DNA of 64,000 bases from Anaerolineaceae bacterium (GTDB lineage: Bacteria; Chloroflexota; Anaerolineae; Anaerolineales; Anaerolineaceae). Shown one piece after another: positions 60,279-64,000 of this stretch. Position 1 is the first letter of the stretch. Every line of letters starts with the position of its first letter. Made by a program: the position numbers and the translations under genes. The notes below the pieces were generated by a model. The model was not told the origin of the DNA. It worked only from the letters and a program-made list of their open reading frames with translations, and did no database searches. The stretch lies in NCBI GenBank assembly GCA_012839565.1, contig DUMZ01000019.1, forward strand, positions 1 to 64,000. Reading direction: 5' to 3'.

Positions 60279-61343
60279 ATGGAATTGAAAATCGGAAACA
60301 CAATCATCGGTAACAATCATCCCACCTATTTCGTGGCCGACATCGCCGCCAACCACGATGGTTCACTGGAACGCGCGATTGAACTTATTCGCCTGGCGGC
60401 TGAAGCTGGCGCCAACGCTGCCAAATTCCAAAACTTTAGAGGTCCGGAAATTGTCTCTGATTATGGTTTTTCGCACATGGACGGACAGGTCTCCCATCAA
60501 GCCAAATGGAAAAAGAGCGTAACTGAAGTCTACAACGCGGCTTCCATTCCTTTTGAGTGGACGCCCATTCTCAGAGAAGCTTGCGACAAATACGGTATTG
60601 AGTTTTTCTCCGCGCCCTATGACTTTGACGCCATTGATATGCTGGAAGAACACGTACCCGCCTACAAAATCGGTTCGGGCGATATTACCTGGATTGAAGC
60701 CTGCCTGCGCATCGCTAAAAAAGGCAAACCCGTCCTTTTAGCGACAGGCGCGTCCAGTATCGGCGACGTGCAACGCGCGGTGGATGCCATTTTGGAAGTC
60801 AATCCGCAGTTGGTCCTGATGCAATGTAATACCAACTACACCGCCGAAGACGGTAATTTTGACAACATCGACCTGAATGTGCTTAAGACCTACCATAAAA
60901 TGTGGCCACAATTGATTTTAGGATTAAGCGACCACACCCACGGTCACGCGACAACTTTGGGCGCGGTGGCACTCGGCGCGCGGGTTGTTGAAAAACACTT
61001 TACCGACGACAATCAGCGCGAAGGTCCCGACCATGCTTTCGCCATGAACCCCCAAAGCTGGGCAGAGATGGTGCGTAACACCCGCCAGCTTGAGCGCGCC
61101 CTGGGCACCGGTAACAAACGCGTTACCGCGAACGAACAGGAAACCGTGGTGGTGCAACGCCGTTGTTTGCGAGCCGCGCGCGATATTAAGGCAGGCGAGA
61201 CGGTTACCCGCGATATGGTCGCCGTTTTACGCCCAGCCACGCCTGGCGCGATTGAGCCTTACGACATTGACGCTGTCGTTGGCAAACGCGCGCGTCAAAA
61301 CCTTGAACACGGTCAGGATTTGCGCTGGACACATCTGGAGTAA
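60279..61343 (+). CDS. NeuB-family nonulosonate (sialic-acid-like) synthase
   Basis: 354 residues from the ATG at 60279 (ACGGAGG upstream). Condenses phosphoenolpyruvate with a hexose-like sugar to make a nine-carbon acid. Seen: FVADIAANHDGSLERAIELI, AAKFQNFRG, KIGSGDITWIEACL, LLATGASSIGDVQ, MQCNTNYTAEDGNF, GLSDHTHGHATTLGAVALG, EKHFTDD. A C-terminal SAF domain is at about 285-350. Which acid (pseudaminic, legionaminic, other) cannot be told from sequence. Confidence 0.91.
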   Translation: MELKIGNTIIGNNHPTYFVADIAANHDGSLERAIELIRLAAEAGANAAKFQNFRGPEIVSDYGFSHMDGQVSHQAKWKKSVTEVYNAASIPFEWTPILREACDKYGIEFFSAPYDFDAIDMLEEHVPAYKIGSGDITWIEACLRIAKKGKPVLLATGASSIGDVQRAVDAILEVNPQLVLMQCNTNYTAEDGNFDNIDLNVLKTYHKMWPQLILGLSDHTHGHATTLGAVALGARVVEKHFTDDNQREGPDHAFAMNPQSWAEMVRNTRQLERALGTGNKRVTANEQETVVVQRRCLRAARDIKAGETVTRDMVAVLRPATPGAIEPYDIDAVVGKRARQNLEHGQDLRWTHLE

Positions 61344-61345
61344 AG

Positions 61346-62461
61346 ATGCGGATTTTGTATTTCACGCGCGCGGATAGTGTGCATGACCAACGCTTTATGG
61401 CCGCGCTGGCTGGAAGTGGTCATGAGGCTTATGTTTTGCGTCTCTATGAAGGGGACTATAAGACCCCTGAAGGTGTGAGCGCAATCGCTTTCAAAGGGAT
61501 TAAGGGCCCCTTGCGCTTGCTGCAAATCCCTGGCCTGGTCGCGCGTCTGAAAAAACTCCTAGAAAAGTTAAAACCCGACCTGGTGCATGCCGGACCCTTG
61601 CATGATTTAGCATATCTCATTGCGAAAACGGGTTACAAGCCCTTGCTGAGCATGAGCTGGGGCTTTGACTTGATGCGGGATGTGAATGTCGATGCCGGTA
61701 TGGCCAGCCGGGCGCGTTTTGCCCTGGCAAACTCCAGCGCCTTGATTACCGACGCGCGTTGTTCAGCACAAAAAGCTGTTGAACTCGGTTTCGACGAAAA
61801 TCGCATTTGCATCTTCCCCTGGGGCGTGGATATTGATAAATTTTCTCCCCAGGCGGTCGTAACCGCCGGCAAACGCTGGCGCGAAGCCCAAAACTGGCAG
61901 GACAAAACCGTGCTTTTGTGCTTGCGCGCTATGGAAGCAAATTATGGCGTGGACGTACTGGCAAAAGCTTTTGCCATCGCCGCTAAGAATGGCCCCGACC
62001 TGCGCCTGTTACTTTTGGGAGATGGTTCCCAACGGTCAAATATCGAAAAGATTTTTGATGTAGCTGGCGTGAGCGAACAAGTCTGGTTTGGCGGTCGTGT
62101 GCCGAACGATACCTTGGGCACGTACTACGGCGCGGCGGACGTTTACGTCACACCCAGCCATGTGGATGGGTCTTCGGTATCATTGATGGAAGCCATGGCT
62201 TGTGGCTTGCCCTCTTTGGTTTCCGATATTCCTGCTAACCTGGAATGGGTGCGTCATGGCGAGAACGGTTGGGTCTTTCCTGATAATGACCCAGTAAAGC
62301 TTGCTGAAATTATCGGCAAATTAAAGAATGACGACTGGCGCGCGATGGCGCACCAAGCCCGTCAGGATGCTCAGGAAAAAGCCAACTGGAACAAGAATAA
62401 ACAAAAGCTGTTTGATTGCTATCAATTTGTTCATCAGCTAAAGGATAAAGGTTTGGCATAA
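61346..62461 (+). CDS. Glycosyltransferase, GT-B, family 4 type
   Basis: 371 residues, retaining glycosyltransferase pattern: MRILYFTRADSVHDQRFMAA at the start, LLLLGDGSQRSNIEKI and VWFGGRVPNDTLGTYYGAAD. The nucleotide-sugar site carries HVDGSSVSLMEAMACGLPSL, with the E-x7-E-like arrangement altered to a Ser-rich form. It lies 2 bases after the NeuB-family gene and its stop overlaps the next ATG (TAATG). Confidence 0.9.
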   Translation: MRILYFTRADSVHDQRFMAALAGSGHEAYVLRLYEGDYKTPEGVSAIAFKGIKGPLRLLQIPGLVARLKKLLEKLKPDLVHAGPLHDLAYLIAKTGYKPLLSMSWGFDLMRDVNVDAGMASRARFALANSSALITDARCSAQKAVELGFDENRICIFPWGVDIDKFSPQAVVTAGKRWREAQNWQDKTVLLCLRAMEANYGVDVLAKAFAIAAKNGPDLRLLLLGDGSQRSNIEKIFDVAGVSEQVWFGGRVPNDTLGTYYGAADVYVTPSHVDGSSVSLMEAMACGLPSLVSDIPANLEWVRHGENGWVFPDNDPVKLAEIIGKLKNDDWRAMAHQARQDAQEKANWNKNKQKLFDCYQFVHQLKDKGLA

Positions 62462-63093
62462 TGAAAAAAGCGTTCATTCTCCTTAGCGTTTTCGTTTTGC
62501 TTTTGACCAGCGCCTGTGATTTGTTCGCATCGCCAGAGTCAAAGCCGACATCTGTGTCGGAACCGTCCGGCATGGAACGCTACTATGGACAGGGAATGAG
62601 CATCATGCTTTTGCCAAGCTACGAAGCCCGAAACGTTCGCGATGATTTACCCAAAGTGATTGATGTTATCACACGCTTTACGGGCGGAGATGATGGTCTG
62701 CTGGGTGGTCTTTTGGATAACGTTGAGCAAAACGTCGCCTGGTGGGGTTGGGACACCGAAACGCTTGAAGAAAACCCTTTGCGTCTTCTTATTATCAAAA
62801 ACAAGGCCCTGCATGCCCTGCCAGTCACCGCCACAGCTGTCACCCTGCAACGCGCTTTAAACAGTGAGACCGCCCAGGTGGAGCAATCCACACTCAATTT
62901 GGGAAGCCGTTCAATCGTGCGCCTGAAATATGTAAAAGAAGACGTCGCCTGGATTGCCTATGCCTTCAAAGAGCAAGGTTACTTTTGGCTGGCTTTGTTT
63001 ATGTTTACGCCCGAAGGTTTGATTGGCGCCCAGGATAGTTTTGAAAAAAGCATATCCACGATTATCATTGACCCGGTAGAAAATAATGACTAA
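62461..63093 (+). CDS. Predicted lipoprotein in the glycan locus
   Basis: 210 residues. Signal MKKAFILLSVFVLLLTSAC with lipobox TSAC (Cys about 19), then a Ser/Pro linker. The soluble part has an alternating pattern (MSIMLLPSYEARN, VITRFTGGDDGLLGGLLDN, EDVAWIAYAFKEQGYFWLAL). I do not recognise a family. It overlaps the glycosyltransferase by one base and the SpsF-like gene by 8, so it is tied to the operon. Confidence 0.76.
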   Translation: MKKAFILLSVFVLLLTSACDLFASPESKPTSVSEPSGMERYYGQGMSIMLLPSYEARNVRDDLPKVIDVITRFTGGDDGLLGGLLDNVEQNVAWWGWDTETLEENPLRLLIIKNKALHALPVTATAVTLQRALNSETAQVEQSTLNLGSRSIVRLKYVKEDVAWIAYAFKEQGYFWLALFMFTPEGLIGAQDSFEKSISTIIIDPVENND

Positions 63094-63883
63094 AGAAAAT
63101 CAAAATCAACCCGTTGTGGCAATTATTCAAGCCCGTATGAGTTCAAGCCGCTTGCCCGGCAAGGCACTTTTGCCGATAGCTGGTGTGCCCATGCTTAAAC
63201 GCGTGTTCGACCGCGTGCAACGGGCTTCCCTGGTAGACAAAGTCGTGGTGGCAACCACCAGCGATCCCAGCGACGATGCCATCGAAAAAGCCTGCGCTGA
63301 ATGGCAGGTAGCCTGCTTTAGGGGCAGTCTGTATGATGTGCTGGATCGCTACTATCAGGCCGCGAAGTTTTATGACGCCAGGACCATCGTGCGCATCACC
63401 GCTGATTGCCCGATGATCGACCCCCTTGAAATTGACAAAGTGCTGACACGCTTTTTTGAAACAGACTGCGATTTTGCCGCTAACCGGCTGCCACCACCAT
63501 TCAATCGCACCACACCGATTGGCATGGACACGGAAGTTTGCAGCTTTGATGCTTTGCAACGCGCCTGGGAAAATGCTGAACTGAGTTTTGAGCGCGAACA
63601 CGTTATGCCATGGCTTTACGAAACACCAGGACGAGCCAAAATCTGCGTGGTGGACGACCCGCGCGGGATTGGCCATTTGCGCTTCACTGTGGACACCCCC
63701 GCGGATTACGCGCTGGCTGAACAAATTTACACTTACTTTGGCGAGAACGAGGCTTTTGGGCTTGATGAACTGCTTGCAGCCAACGCCAAACATCCTGAAT
63801 GGCAAGCGTCGCTTAAAGAGATACAACACAAATCCTATTTAGACACAGACCACCGTGCCCTAAATCAAGAAGAAAAACCTTAG
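63086..63883 (+). CDS. SpsF/NeuA-like cytidylyltransferase family protein
   Basis: 265 residues. N-terminal nucleotidyltransferase signature AIIQARMSSSRLPGKALLPI, then VVATTSDPSDDAIE, CFRGSLYDVLDRYYQAA and VRITADCPMIDP, the pattern of SpsF-like sugar cytidylyltransferases. With the NeuB-family synthase it would activate the nonulosonic acid as a CMP-sugar. It overlaps the lipoprotein gene by 8 bases. Confidence 0.88.
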   Translation: MTKENQNQPVVAIIQARMSSSRLPGKALLPIAGVPMLKRVFDRVQRASLVDKVVVATTSDPSDDAIEKACAEWQVACFRGSLYDVLDRYYQAAKFYDARTIVRITADCPMIDPLEIDKVLTRFFETDCDFAANRLPPPFNRTTPIGMDTEVCSFDALQRAWENAELSFEREHVMPWLYETPGRAKICVVDDPRGIGHLRFTVDTPADYALAEQIYTYFGENEAFGLDELLAANAKHPEWQASLKEIQHKSYLDTDHRALNQEEKP

Positions 63884-63904
63884 GAATTATCAGAGATTAT
63901 TGTT

Positions 63905-64000
63905 ATGACATCCATTCCGAACCCAAAATGCCTTTTATGCGGCAGTGAGAAGAGCAAATTATATAAAACAATTGAAAGCTTTGGTCACCCTGTTAGCTAT
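63905..64000 (+). CDS. Start of a CxxC-containing protein, possibly a methyltransferase (cut by window end)
   Basis: An open frame runs from the ATG at 63905 to the window edge (32 codons). It begins MTSIPNPKCLLCGSEKSKLY, with a CxxC pair near the start. Sugar methyltransferases of polysaccharide loci often open with such a zinc-binding pair, which is the only basis for the guess. The ribosome site is weak. Same strand and direction as the locus. Confidence 0.5.
   Translation, partial: MTSIPNPKCLLCGSEKSKLYKTIESFGHPVSY

Overview
The window looks like a bacterial chromosome segment from the Chloroflexota, most likely class Anaerolineae. This is an inference from gene content: a fused alpha-beta glycyl-tRNA synthetase, very large Opp-type binding lipoproteins with Glu-Pro-Val linkers, many lipobox lipoproteins, RNase Y, RNase Z, and a MecA-type transpeptidase. 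Placing the 16S gene (2601..4105) in a tree would settle it.

Layout. 1-4.7 kb: a classical rRNA operon on the minus strand (16S, tRNA-Ile, tRNA-Ala, 23S cut by the window edge), with two near-consensus promoters and a visible 16S processing stem. 4.7-23.5 kb: housekeeping genes, including an aminotransferase, glyQS, a CarH-like MerR regulator coupled to a CapA-like lipoprotein, a NYN-domain nuclease, two zinc-ribbon membrane paralogues running into upp, mutY, recO, cdd, a CorC/HlyC-type CBS protein, glmU and a tRNA-Gln. 23.5-39.5 kb: two complete Opp-type peptide ABC transporter operons in tandem. Both have the order binding protein-B-C-D-F-small membrane protein and similar strong promoters. 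39.7-47.7 kb: a compact minus-strand run with an orphan binding protein, rsgA, a penicillin-binding protein, maf, rnz and small membrane proteins. 48-51 kb: recX, rny and a metallo-beta-lactamase-fold hydrolase on the plus strand. 51-64 kb: a LysM protein, then a polysaccharide locus headed by an EPS-type winged-helix regulator. That locus holds a GDP-fucose-synthase-like epimerase, a Wzm/Wzt exporter, a GT-B protein, a methyltransferase, a PseB-like dehydratase, an RmlD-like reductase, a NeuB-family synthase, a glycosyltransferase, a lipoprotein and an SpsF-like cytidylyltransferase. The right edge cuts a CxxC-starting gene.

How the genes work together. The two Opp operons would import peptides or oligosaccharides in a heterotrophic, probably fermentative cell. 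The right-hand locus would make a nonulosonic-acid-containing surface glycan and export it through Wzm/Wzt. The most unusual observation is that the binding protein of the first Opp operon (28497..31106) appears to be a circular permutation of the family-5 solute-binding fold. It keeps almost the same promoter, signal peptide and Glu-Pro-Val linker as its neighbour (36805..39417), which has the normal order. Others are the loss of cobalamin-ligand residues in the CarH-like regulator, extracytoplasmic inserts in both OppC proteins, and a structured 436-base gap before recX that may hold a small RNA.
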